Positions 9,472 through 19,400 of a DNA stretch of 64,000 nucleotides are shown in pieces. Where the stretch lies: assembly GCA_964036045.1 (NCBI GenBank), contig OZ038400.1, positions 14,815,079 through 14,879,078 on the forward strand. The letters run 5' to 3'. The stretch is from Eutreptiella sp. 'Long Island Sound 2002' (taxonomy: Eukaryota > Euglenozoa > Euglenophyceae > Eutreptiales > Eutreptiaceae). Below the pieces are notes generated by a model, which saw nothing but the letters and a program-made list of their open reading frames with translations, did no database searches and was not told the DNA's origin. The translations under genes and the position numbers were made by a program. Numbering within the stretch: position 1 is the stretch's first letter; each line of letters opens with the position of its first letter.

Positions 9472-10860
9472 GTATTACTGTGTGCGTTGTGATTTGCCAG
9501 CCGCTGTTCTGGTTTTGGGTTGTGGGCGTTCATGTTCTTCTTGAGGCGGTTGTTGAGTTTTTACCGTTCCTGGCACATGAACGTACCATTCCACTCGAGG
9601 CAACTGCACCACAACCGCACAGAGGTGGGGCGGAGACAGGGGTCCACGCCATGATTGCCTGCAGGAAGGGAACAAATCACTTATGTCATTGAAGCGTCCG
9701 CCCGGGTGGCGCAAATAATCGCTCAAGTAGTCAAGTGGGAGTACCATTCGCTTGTTTCCCTTCTCCAATGCCAAAGTAGACATGGCATCCCTTTTTTTTC
9801 GCTTTGTCCATTGGATTCAAGCGTTGAAACAGAAGCTTCTTACGCCTTGTTGGACGCTTTGGGCAGTTGGACCTTCAATCCGGGGGGGGGGACGGGGGGG
9901 GGGCTTTGTTAGGGGATGCATTGGGGGTCACACTGCCAAAGGCATGAACGCGGGGCGCGTGACATGGCTGCGTGGAGTGAAGGATAGTGCCGTATGGATT
10001 CTGAAAGCTTTTGGCTGCCACGACCCGCCACCACTGAAGAAACACCAACGGTCGGGGAAACACAATTGGTGGGGCTAGCAGAAGGGCTTGTGCGCGCCTG
10101 CACAACGCGCACTGCGGCGTTGGAGTGCACAGGTGATGGGCTGGTCGGAGATTCAGGAGGGGCAAAGATTCGGATTGTGTGAACAGCTGTTGTGGTGGTG
10201 GCTGTCTGGGGCAGTCTCAGGGGTCTGGTCCATTGAGCCTGTTTTTGAGTAGGGAGGTCCGGTCATGGGGCTCTAAGTCCCCCCCGCACCACCACCACGG
10301 AATTGAAAGTCCGGGCGCCTCAATTGTGGTGTTTGCTTCCAGATGTAGTGCAAGTATTCCTGCCGGGCCGAGTGGCCTCTGAGCCCACCGCTCCGCTCTC
10401 CCTGTCCCGTCTCACCCCCATTATATTTCTCTGCCCAGTCCTGCCACTTCTTTCAAGTTTCGTGTGCCTGCCCCTGTTTACGCCCCTTACCGTGCTCTCA
10501 AGCCTGTGCCAATGCCTGTGCCCGTACCTGCCCCTTCGCCCACCTTGTCGGGCTGTGTGCTGCCGCTCTGCTGCGCCTGGGCCTGCCCATGTGTTTCTTT
10601 TGGGGTGAAACCAGTTTACTCAGTACAGCATTACGCACTGCAATGTGCGTGTGTGTGTGTGTGTGTGTGTCATAAAATACCATGCGCTGCACACCTGTAT
10701 CCTTCTGAAGTCGGCCGAATCACAGACGTACCACACATACGATTCGGACCAGTCTGCTGAGGCCTGGTCTACACGTGGGGAGGGGGTCGAGAAGAAAACC
10801 GGGTGCGAAGCGCTTCAAAGAAGCCGCCACCCCCGACGCATAGACCTATTCTGTCGCCAG
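9472..10860. other. Unassigned, probably intronic/intergenic sequence
   Basis: No supported gene. It contains short G runs (about 9881-9903), a GT dinucleotide microsatellite at 10645-10670, and C/T-rich stretches. The last 20 bases form a pyrimidine-biased tract ending in CGCCAG, the presumed splice acceptor of the FtsH exon. Confidence 0.5.
10645..10670. repeat. (GT)n microsatellite
   Basis: An uninterrupted run of GT dinucleotides, about 13 units, preceded by TGTGC. It is a simple-sequence repeat in presumed intronic DNA. Confidence 0.9.
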
Positions 10861-10972
10861 GTGCATCACGTGTGCGTGACCTGTTCAGGAAGGCGAAAGA
10901 GAACAGCCCGTCCTTGATCTTTGTGGACGAGATTGACGCCGTGGGCCGGTCTCGTGGTGCGGAAGTCGGGCA
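10861..10972 (+). pseudogene. ftsH: FtsH protease exon, left half (interrupted)
   Basis: After an acceptor-like TCGCCAG the exon reads [16 protein letters not shown], then [15 protein letters not shown]. This is the AAA+ Walker B region (hydrophobic stretch plus DEID) of an FtsH metalloprotease. The spelling is close to thylakoid FtsH of the VAR2/FtsH2-8 type, which degrades damaged photosystem II proteins. Reading stops at the family A retrotransposon, whose LTR starts at 10973. The continuation of the same domain is at 36693-36762, so one exon was split. No other FtsH exons were found in the window. It is called a pseudogene because a 25.7-kb insertion disrupts the ATPase domain. Confidence 0.85.
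10969..10972. repeat. Target-site duplication GGCA, left copy (element A)
   Basis: GGCA directly precedes the left end of element A; the same four bases follow its right end at 36693-36696. Both copies lie within FtsH coding sequence. A four-base duplication is short, but the equal LTR lengths and FtsH continuity support these ends. Confidence 0.7.
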
Positions 10973-11937
10973 TAGACCCCTCATTCCCTGGACTCAAGAC
11001 CTTCCCTTGACTCACCCACATATTGCCCTGAACCAGGTCAAATGAGATGGCTGAATGCCATGTGTCACAAGTCACTACACAAACACCAAAAATGTGTTCA
11101 CTCCCAAGCCTCTAAATCCTAGCCCACTAGGGGAGGTGGCGTGTCATTGCCCAGAGTGGTACTCAGGACCATGCCCTATCCTGACATAACCTTGGTTGGA
11201 CTTGGAGTTGAATGGGCTTGGAGAACTGCCCCATGATGATGACCTCACAACATGGCAAAATCAGGCAAATCACACCATTATGCCCAAAAGTCAATTATAT
11301 ACTCAAAAATGCATACGGCAAATATCCAAATGCTCCATGCGCGTGTCAAACCGGAAAGTAATATACAAGGGTGATATAGACCAAAGGTCCATGCCCAAGA
11401 ATATTCCATCGTTGGCTCCGAAACCCCTCCGGTTCTGTACATGACATGCATCACAAGTCGACTCATGGATTTGAGACCTAATTTTGTGAGGCCTCGTGTG
11501 CCAAGCCAAGGTGACAACGTGATCCGGCATATGGTGAGGTACAACACCGAAGCATATGCCAACATATAAGCAACATACCATAGTTCACGGATCTCTAGGC
11601 ACTTTACTGTTAGCCGACCAGTTGAGCACATAAAACACAAAAATGAGCATAAGTTGAGGTCAAAAACATGAAACTATGTCCAAATACAAAGTTGTCATGA
11701 TAGTATATCTCTATGCTCACCCATGATATCCGCTCATGGTTCAATACACAAATCATTGGAACCATTTGCGAACAATTCCCCCACTTGGACCCCAATCGGG
11801 CGCATGGAGATACCTTTGCCACCCATATCTACATGCCCCATGAAAATGGGAGTGCACTCATGGATCTCTTTACCAAACATACCATGAGCAATACATACGC
11901 GGTAGACTTAGTCTAGCGCTTTGAATTCCACAATCGG
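10973..11937 (-). repeat. 3' LTR of element A, part 1
   Basis: This matches 34686-35650 with about 20 substitutions and no net length change. In element orientation it is the distal half of the 3' LTR. It ends at the insertion site of element B: the 24821 side continues exactly where this stops, after one copy of TCGG is removed. Confidence 0.93.
11934..11937. repeat. Target-site duplication TCGG, left copy (element B)
   Basis: TCGG directly precedes element B and recurs at 24817-24820 after it. In the uninterrupted 5' LTR of element A the same site reads TTGG at 35647-35650, one substitution away, giving an empty-site comparison. If the terminal A of the LTR is counted as target the duplication is ATCGG. 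Confidence 0.9.
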
Positions 11938-12281
11938 TGAAGCAGGTCACAACCCTACCCTGGCATTTTACCCCTAAGGGAGCATTATTTGGCCCTATAT
12001 ATGGGATATATGTGGGATAGGGTATATCATATTCCATTTCCTTGTTAGGAATATAGGATGTGGGATAGATAAGGCAATCATGGATGTTTAGTAGTTATAT
12101 CAATTAGTGGATGATAGGGTGGATTTCTCATATGTGCATATCAGGTATTTCATTGGCTATGTGTACCATATCTGTTTGCAGGATACTATTCAGTCAACAC
12201 AATCGTTATGTCTTCTATGCCAAGCAATGTTGCTGCCCATGCCACTGCGACCTCTGCTCCTGACCACCCGGTCTGGTTTCA
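11938..12281 (+). repeat. 5' LTR of element B (344 bp)
   Basis: Begins TGAAGCAGGTC and ends GGTTTCA. A TATA-like CTATATATGG occurs near 11995-12004. The gag ATG at 12208 is inside the LTR, 74 bases before its end. Confidence 0.95.
11995..12004 (+). promoter_or_regulatory. TATA-like element in LTR of B
   Basis: CTATATATGG lies about 210 bases upstream of the gag ATG within an otherwise AT-leaning LTR. It is a plausible core promoter; the transcription start was not determined. Confidence 0.4.
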
Positions 12282-14991
12282 TGGTAGCAGAGGCGAAAAT
12301 TTTTCGTCTCTGTTGGGCGTTTGGCATCGCGGAAAGCGATCGGTCCAAGACATCATGGACCAAATTCAAGTTAAAATCTCTTCCCCGGGAGGGATAGCTG
12401 AGGGTGTCCAGGTCCCCACTCTCAGGACCTCCTCGGCCCTGACCCCATCGACCGGGCAGGGGCCGCAAAAACGGGCCAAGCCCCAAGTGGCTACGAACCC
12501 TAAGTTTCCGAAATCCCCGAATGTTCCCATCGGGGCCCCCCATCCTCGAAATCCAGCTGGTGTACCTGGGATGGTTGGGGGGGAAATAGGCGGCCACCCT
12601 CAGGGAGCGATAAGAGGACCACAATCGCCTATTATGGGCTCGGGAACCGTTACTAGCGCCGAGAATCGGGCAGTAATCGACCAATTTACTGGGGATATCG
12701 AGCGTACGAACGCTGCGCCCTCACGCGCTGCCGACTGGGGTACGATGGCTTCGCCAATGGGGCCAATCGTGGTCGACTCTGGCACTCCTCCGTCGCTAGG
12801 GGGGTTGCCAGAGCCTCAGGTCAGAAAAAACCTGTTTGCGGCAGGGCCCATCAGCCCCATTGTTGACCAACTCGACGCTGAAAACCGTCGAGTACTCGCG
12901 CTCACGCCTGATCCCCATGGCCATCTGGGTCCGGCTCGAGAGGCCGTGGCCCTGATCCAGCAAGCCCTGTCGGGGACTAGGCAGAACCCCACTGTGGTGG
13001 AATCGTCGCCCACTCCAATGAGTGGATCGCGGCGGTTTCCCTCCCTGGTGGAGGAATCTCCTGCCTTGGGAGCGTATCCCAATCCCCCGAGCGGATCCAG
13101 GCTAAATCCTACGATCATCGAGGAATCCCCCACGCAAATCGAGGAGGATGAGTGTGACCAGTGGTTCCCCCTGGCGGTGGAGCAGTGGAACGACGATGAG
13201 GAGGAGGAGATTGGAGTGTTGGAACGTCATGAACTCCATCATTCCCCTATTTCCGTTGCCTCGTCGCCTGCACCTCCTGAACCTATGTCAGGGACCAGGG
13301 ATCGCCCCATGCTGGTGGAAGAATCCCCGGCCCCCCACTACATCACGGTGGAGGACTCTCCGGCCCCTCAGTTCATTGCTGTGGAAGAGTCCCCGGTGCC
13401 TATGAGCGGCGTCAAAAACCGCCCGTGTCTTGTCGTGGAATCTCCGGAGCCTGCGGAGGACCGGGCCGGTACTACATCTCCAGTGCCTATGAGTGGCACG
13501 AAAGATCGTCCATCCCTAGTGGATGATTCTCCGGCAATGCCGAAGGTCAACAATCTGAGCTGGGGGGGAGGGAATCAGGTGGAGGGAGGTTCAGCAACCC
13601 TCCCAATAAATTTGGTCTCTCCCCCCACAAATACATCTCCTACGGAGGACCCCCAACTGCCCAATTGGGGGGGGGATCCAGAGGTTGCAACGGGATCGGA
13701 GCCTGTTTTTGCTTCCCATCCGAGAACTCGATCACCTATCGTGGTTCATGAGTCACCGCAGTATATTGTGGTGGACGATTCCCCATCCCCACCGCCGCGA
13801 CCGAATACTGTTGGTCATGTTCCCCCTCCGCCGTCACCCCGCCACCGCCAGGTGGCTTACATCGAGCACGTGCAAGGAATCCCGCACCTGGTTCGGCCAT
13901 CTAATGGTGGGGGTTCGGGGGGGGGACATCCCTCTAGTGGGGGGGCGCCAGCGCCTGTTGCTGCGCGCCCCACACCCCCGTCTCGCCCTGCGGGGGGGCC
14001 CTCTGGTCCCTCCGTGGCAGGGGGGGCTGCTGGGGGGGGCGGTGGTGGGTCATCTCCTCCTCGTGGAGGGGGGGGTCCATCTTTTCGACATTCTGGGGGC
14101 CCCACTCCTACACGGGGGGAGGAAGACCTACAGCACACCTGTGGCTGTCCCCGGTGTGTAGTGCACTACGAAACGTGCATCCAATCTCTGATGGCACAGG
14201 TGAGGGACCTGCGAAATCAGAATCTGGAGTTGCAGCGATCCCATCAGGAACTTTCTCAGGCAGTAGCCTCTACCGTGGGCATCAGTAAGTCCTACGGGGA
14301 CCGGATGACCCAAATCTTGTCTACGTTGGCTAAGTTTGACGCGGTGGTTCAGGGCTACCAACGGGATTCTAAGGCGGTGGAGGCTAGTGTGTCGGATCAT
14401 CTTAAGATGTCCAACGGCAACACGGCTAAATGCTTTAGCGCAGTGGAGTCGCTCGCTGCACGTTACGCCGCCGTTGCATCTAGGATCGATGTGTGGGACC
14501 ACTGGTACTCCACGCCTGCGGAACCCGTTGCGGTGGTCCCACCCCCGCCATCGGCGCCTCCGCCCGTTCCTGATCCTACACCGGCGGCGCCTACGGCGCC
14601 CATGGGCGCGCCATCCGGTTCATCCGGTGGTGGGTGTGTCCTTCCTTTCTCCGTCCACCCATCCCGCGATTGCATCTACCATCCGAACGCTTGTCCGGAT
14701 TCGGGGTGGCCGAGGGGGGGGGAAGAACACCACGAACACCCCTACCCCAAGAACCTACATCGTGGAGGGGAATCGCCGAAAAGCAGAAGGAACGTGCTGT
14801 TCCCGAGTGGAGGGCGACGCCTAAGGGCGAAGAACACCCCACGGAGCCTACGGCCCCGTGGGCCAATGAAGAGGAGAACACCTCTTCGTTGGGGAACATT
14901 AATCCCCTCACGAAAAATGTTTTCACTTCCCCTGGGAAACCTTCGTACACGCCCTCTCATCCTACGGATACGTGTACAGTCTCTCCAGTGA
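12208..14991 (+). CDS. gag: Gag of element B, N-terminal frame
   Basis: The ATG lies in the LTR and the frame runs through the primer site (HGSRGEN, about residues 24-30). Residues about 260-530 contain some ten copies of a short motif, two or three aliphatic residues then Asp/Glu and Ser-Pro (LVEESP, IIEESP, ITVEDSP, IVVDDSP), often spaced by PMSG...RP. A Gly/Pro-rich, G-run-laden stretch and a Cys/His patch (HTCGCPRC, about residue 642) follow, then a probable coiled coil (about 655-700). The frame then leaves the sensible sequence; the capsid part continues in another frame from about 14720. True coding end is probably near the G run at 14714-14722. Confidence 0.7.
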   Translation: MSSMPSNVAAHATATSAPDHPVWFHGSRGENFSSLLGVWHRGKRSVQDIMDQIQVKISSPGGIAEGVQVPTLRTSSALTPSTGQGPQKRAKPQVATNPKFPKSPNVPIGAPHPRNPAGVPGMVGGEIGGHPQGAIRGPQSPIMGSGTVTSAENRAVIDQFTGDIERTNAAPSRAADWGTMASPMGPIVVDSGTPPSLGGLPEPQVRKNLFAAGPISPIVDQLDAENRRVLALTPDPHGHLGPAREAVALIQQALSGTRQNPTVVESSPTPMSGSRRFPSLVEESPALGAYPNPPSGSRLNPTIIEESPTQIEEDECDQWFPLAVEQWNDDEEEEIGVLERHELHHSPISVASSPAPPEPMSGTRDRPMLVEESPAPHYITVEDSPAPQFIAVEESPVPMSGVKNRPCLVVESPEPAEDRAGTTSPVPMSGTKDRPSLVDDSPAMPKVNNLSWGGGNQVEGGSATLPINLVSPPTNTSPTEDPQLPNWGGDPEVATGSEPVFASHPRTRSPIVVHESPQYIVVDDSPSPPPRPNTVGHVPPPPSPRHRQVAYIEHVQGIPHLVRPSNGGGSGGGHPSSGGAPAPVAARPTPPSRPAGGPSGPSVAGGAAGGGGGGSSPPRGGGGPSFRHSGGPTPTRGEEDLQHTCGCPRCVVHYETCIQSLMAQVRDLRNQNLELQRSHQELSQAVASTVGISKSYGDRMTQILSTLAKFDAVVQGYQRDSKAVEASVSDHLKMSNGNTAKCFSAVESLAARYAAVASRIDVWDHWYSTPAEPVAVVPPPPSAPPPVPDPTPAAPTAPMGAPSGSSGGGCVLPFSVHPSRDCIYHPNACPDSGWPRGGEEHHEHPYPKNLHRGGESPKSRRNVLFPSGGRRLRAKNTPRSLRPRGPMKRRTPLRWGTLIPSRKMFSLPLGNLRTRPLILRIRVQSLQ
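12282..12294 (+). promoter_or_regulatory. Primer-binding site for initiator tRNA-Met (B)
   Basis: TGGTAGCAGAGGC directly follows the LTR. Twelve bases are complementary to the 3' end of AGCAGAG-type initiator tRNA including CCA. It is also coding: the gag frame reads it as Gly-Ser-Arg-Gly. Confidence 0.9.
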
Positions 14992-16358
14992 AAGTTGCAC
15001 CAAGTGCAAGTGGAGGTGCACCCCCAACCATGGCTCCCCCTGCTTACCACCCGTACCAAATGCCTATGGTGCAAAATAGTTACACCAAAGCGGTGGAGGA
15101 TAGTGATATGCCTAAACCGCAATTTAATGGGCAGCTAGAGTGCTACGACGAGTGGGTGGAGAAGCTTCAACAATGGTTGGGGGGGTGTGATACCATGTAC
15201 CGAAAGGCCAACGAGGCAAAAATGATTTTGAGTACCTTGCCCCCATGGCTAAAGGCGATCATCAACGCCCGGGTTGCCGAGGCCACCCACCACACACGCA
15301 CGGCCCCCACCCTCAAAGAGTTGTGGGACTTTTTGGAACAACGTTTCCACGAGTATGACCCCTCAAGGGCTGATGAAAGATGGCGAGCCCTCACCCCCAG
15401 GGTGGTTAGAGGGCAAGTGACCCTCATCGACCTTGAAGATTTCTATGCTCGTTGGCAACGTTTGTTGCCTCTGAGCAATGAGACTCGTCCCCACGTGATC
15501 CGGGAGCAGCTCCTAAGCAAGCTCCCGTGGATCAAGGAGAAGGTCGTCAAGCAAGAGGCTAAGAACAGCCCAGACAGCTATGTGGTGGATTTGGGTGGCC
15601 TTGACCCTTCGCCGGGTCGCGCCCCGTTCGAAAAAGAACTCAGGAAATATAGCGCTCAAGCTTGCACTACGGTTCCTGAGATTGTTTCCTATTCGGGGCC
15701 GGGGGTGATAGTTGACTGCAAAGACCCGGCTCTCCAGGAGTGGATCTTGAAACTCAACAACACACCTCACACACGCGGCTACACTATGAAAGTGGAGCAA
15801 CGTAGGCCTCGTTTGAAGCCTGCGGAAATCTACGCCCTTGCCCATAAAAGCGTGTCAGAGTGGGAAGCCCTCGAACGCCTCAATAAAGGAGACAAGACGA
15901 CGGTGACGTACACTCATCGCCCTTCTCACAATAAAACCGCGGTGCATGCGGTTAATGCGGAGGCTACGGCGGACCCTGACACCTCCGAACCCGCTGACAC
16001 CTCCGTCAACGCCGTGGGTCACTCTAAACCTCCGGCGAAGAAACCCGTCGACCCCGGGGCTAAACCGCCACCTACCTTTTGGGTTCCGTGTTCCAAACAT
16101 TGGAAAACACGTAAACAAACGGATATGGACATGTCTTGGATTGATTGGGGTGCCACCAATACCACCCTTTGGACGTGTAAGCCTAATTCTCCGTGCAATG
16201 ACACTCATTGGAACATTGCGGGTAAGTCTAAAGGTGGTAAGCCTAAGGGTGGCGATAAGGGTGGCGGTGGTGATAAGGGTGGTGGTGGTTATAAGGGTGG
16301 CGGCGGCAAGGGCGATAAAGGAGGCAAGGGAGCGCCGAACGGGCGCGGACGTTGGTAG
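14634..16358 (+). CDS. gag: Gag of element B, capsid/nucleocapsid frame
   Basis: This frame carries the Gag core: a retrotransposon capsid-like helical domain (PQFNGQLECYDEWVEKL to about residue 330, nt 15115-15620) and a Gly-Lys-rich basic tail (nt 16200-16355) likely to bind RNA. It overlaps the N-terminal frame by 358 bases and differs from it in phase. The junction is most simply a length change in the nine-G run at 14714-14722, giving one Gag of about 1380 residues. The frame ends with TAG at 16356-16358, and pol follows in the same frame. Confidence 0.8.
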   Translation: MCPSFLRPPIPRLHLPSERLSGFGVAEGGGRTPRTPLPQEPTSWRGIAEKQKERAVPEWRATPKGEEHPTEPTAPWANEEENTSSLGNINPLTKNVFTSPGKPSYTPSHPTDTCTVSPVKVAPSASGGAPPTMAPPAYHPYQMPMVQNSYTKAVEDSDMPKPQFNGQLECYDEWVEKLQQWLGGCDTMYRKANEAKMILSTLPPWLKAIINARVAEATHHTRTAPTLKELWDFLEQRFHEYDPSRADERWRALTPRVVRGQVTLIDLEDFYARWQRLLPLSNETRPHVIREQLLSKLPWIKEKVVKQEAKNSPDSYVVDLGGLDPSPGRAPFEKELRKYSAQACTTVPEIVSYSGPGVIVDCKDPALQEWILKLNNTPHTRGYTMKVEQRRPRLKPAEIYALAHKSVSEWEALERLNKGDKTTVTYTHRPSHNKTAVHAVNAEATADPDTSEPADTSVNAVGHSKPPAKKPVDPGAKPPPTFWVPCSKHWKTRKQTDMDMSWIDWGATNTTLWTCKPNSPCNDTHWNIAGKSKGGKPKGGDKGGGGDKGGGGYKGGGGKGDKGGKGAPNGRGRW

Positions 16359-16451
16359 AGGTGCCCAGAGGCGCCCCCTTCGAAAGAAGAAAACCTCGGG
16401 CACCCCTGTGACACTACCGTGGCTCTCGTTCCATCGAGAGTCATGAAGGGG
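16356..16451 (+). promoter_or_regulatory. Candidate gag-pol stop readthrough signal (B)
   Basis: TAG at 16356-16358 separates gag from pol in one open frame. A perfect 7-bp stem forms between GGTGCCC (16360-16366) and GGGCACC (16398-16404). Its loop has CCCCTTC (16375-16381), complementary to GAAGGGG (16445-16451), so a pseudoknot is possible. A 6-bp hairpin CTCTCG/CGAGAG (16423-16428/16435-16440) lies in the connecting segment. The pairings are seen in sequence; their role in readthrough is inferred. Confidence 0.6.
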
Positions 16452-19400
16452 CATATAGTGACTAGTGAGATTCAAACCGAACTTTCCGTTCAGGTTGTTT
16501 TGCCCAATGGAGAACGCAAGGCCCTCCGTGTTTTGGTGGATTTTGGGTGCCAAGCGGTCGCTTTGGCCAACCCCAATGTTTTTGGAGACCAACTCTCCGA
16601 AAAATATGAATCCCCCCAACGGAGGCGCCTACTCCAAGCAGATAATGAGACGCCTTTGCCAGGGGGGGACGAGCAAATAGACGTCAAAATTCAATTTACG
16701 GGGGTTGTGGATGGTAGTGTTTCACTTCCTCGTGTTGCCCAGTATGGCGTGTCCCCGTACCTTGTCCCGAATTTACCTTGGGATATGGTTTTGGGGCACC
16801 CATGGGGTTACGAACATTGTGTGAGCCATTTTGCCCGTTTCAATTGTTTGTACTCTCACCATCCAGTGCACTCCCGTTTTTGGATTGAGGACTTCCGTGA
16901 GGCTCCACGAACCGGCAAACCATTTTTGGTGAAACCCATTCATGGTAAGGTGTCACGTCAGTCCGTGTGGGGCCTAACCGTTCCAGTCATTGGGGCGGTC
17001 GCTCCTACGCACCCTGCCCCGGCCATTGTGGTTACGCCCCCTGGTGGCGAACCGCCTAACCGTGTTGAGGCCGAAAAACACATATCCTATGCCTTGACCG
17101 CTTCCTCCGTGGCCCCCGTACAGGACCGGGCTTGTGCTTTGGAGCTCGTTGAATTTGCTCCCGAAGCCCTTGCCCGTGATGTTCTACCTACGCGGCGCGA
17201 TGGGTCCATGTGGACCCAGTCTGACTATGGCCTCACGCCATATTGGGCCGCACGTGTCAAAAAACAATTTGGAAAAAACCCCGACGTGGACGCCTTCAAT
17301 AGGGTCCCGGGTATGGCTCAGGCTACCCGTTGGGTTTCGCCGCTTGAAGATTTCTTTTCCACTCCCGCGGACCCCTCCAAATTATATTGGATGTGCCCTC
17401 CCTATCATCGGTTTTCCGATTGTGTTCGGAAAATTCGGCAAGAAAAACTACGAGCCATCGTCGTAGGGCCGAAGTGGACACATAGGGAGTGGTGGAAACC
17501 CCTTATGGAAATTACTTTGCAAGGGTACCACCTTCCTGGGCCAGAGACTAAAGCCTGTCTCTATCAGAATGACCACCTCACGCCCCTTCCTCAACGAGGT
17601 TGGTCCACGGTGGCGCTATACGTGGACGGTGGTATTGCGGAGGAAAATTTGGCGGCCACTAAATGTCATGTGGCCTCCGTTTTGGCACCGGCCGTCTCTA
17701 ACCCCAACACGGATGGCGAGCCGGGCATGACCTCGGAGGAAGAGTCGGAGGATGAAAGGGTGCCTAACCATTTGGCTTCGGTGCGCACCCTCACGTATCA
17801 GGCGACCCATAAAAAACTCCTCGCACCCGTTACTCTTGATCCTACCCCCGAAGATTTGGAGGCACAAGAATGCGTGCGTTCACGCATTGCGAAAATTGAA
17901 CGAGAGTTATTGGGTGGGAGGGCCACTACCGTTAAGCGTTACCGAAAACGTAAAGGCGCCACACGATTGTTGGCGGCTTCTCGTGTGGGTGGCGTTGTCA
18001 CCACCCAAGAGCCTATTGTGTCTCCGGAGGTGGAGCTCATGAGGAAACGCATCCTCGCGGACTATGAGCGGGATGTTTTTAGTGGGGAGGTTCGTCTCCG
18101 TCCGGACCAGGAACACCCTAAGGTCCGTGGTACGGAGCGGTTGGGGTTTGCTAAACTTGACCTATACCCGAACGCCAAACCCAAGTCCGTGAAGCCTATA
18201 CGGTTGGTGGGGGAGCGTGCTGCGGCGGAGCAAGAAATAGTGGAGGACTTTTTGGCTCGTGGCTGGATTGAGCCGTGCCCTGCCTCCGAATGGGCGTCCA
18301 ACGGTTTCGTTGTGCCCAAGAAAGAGAAAGGAAAGTGGCGCCTCGTGGTGGACTACCGCCAACTTAATGAGGCTACCTTGCCCGACGCACACCCCCTCCC
18401 CCTGATAGAAAACATGTTGGAAAATCAATCCAAACACAAGATTTTCACTATTGTGGACTTGAGTAAAGGGTTTCATCAAATTCCCCTTCACCCTGAATCC
18501 CGGGCTAAGACCGCCATGAATTTGGCGGGTAAGCGATACCAATGGCGTGTTATGCCTATGGGTATCAAGAATGGGCCCGCTATTTTTCAACGGGTCATGG
18601 ACCATGTTTTGCAGGGTTTGGATTGTGCGGACGTATATATTGATGATATTATTATTGGTTCCTCCGGTGCGACGGAGGAGGAGCTATTGGCTAACCACGA
18701 CCGCGACGTGCGTGCCGTGTTGGATAGGCTACGAAAAGAGGAGTTGGTTGCTTCGGTTAGCAAAACCGATTTCTTTGTTCGTTCGGTTGAGTTTTGTGGC
18801 CATGTGTTGGAAAATGGCACACGTCGGCCGGCGCCAGGGAAAATGTTGGCGCTTGAGCGTTGGGACAAACCGGATAATGTTCGGGAGCTCCGGGGGTTCT
18901 TGGGGCTCGCCAACTATTATTCGGGCTATGTCCAACACTACGCCTCCATAGCTACCCCTTTGATTAATATGTTGAAAGATTTGCCTAAGCATAAGAATGG
19001 CAAAAAGATAGGCCTCACATGGAATGCTTCGGCTAACGAGGCCTTTTTGAAGCTCAAGCGTGCTATTACGGATATTGTTCCCCTCCAACTAGCCGATTGG
19101 GATAAGGACTTTGTCCTCACCCCGGACGCTAGTAATTGGGCGGTGGGGGCGGCCCTACAGCAGGAAGGTCCCGATGGTGCCCTACGCCCCCTTGCCTTTT
19201 TCTCCCGCAAATTGTCAGGCAGCCAATTGAATTGGAGCCCTCGTGAGAAAGAATGCTACGCCATAGTGGCGGCGCTTTTGAAATGGCATGGTTGGGTGGG
19301 AAACAAGCGCGTGGAGGTCCGTACGGACCACCGTAGCCTTGAAAATTGGGCTACGGAGGACCTCAAAACCGTGGGGGGTCCCTCTCCACGCCAAGCACGT

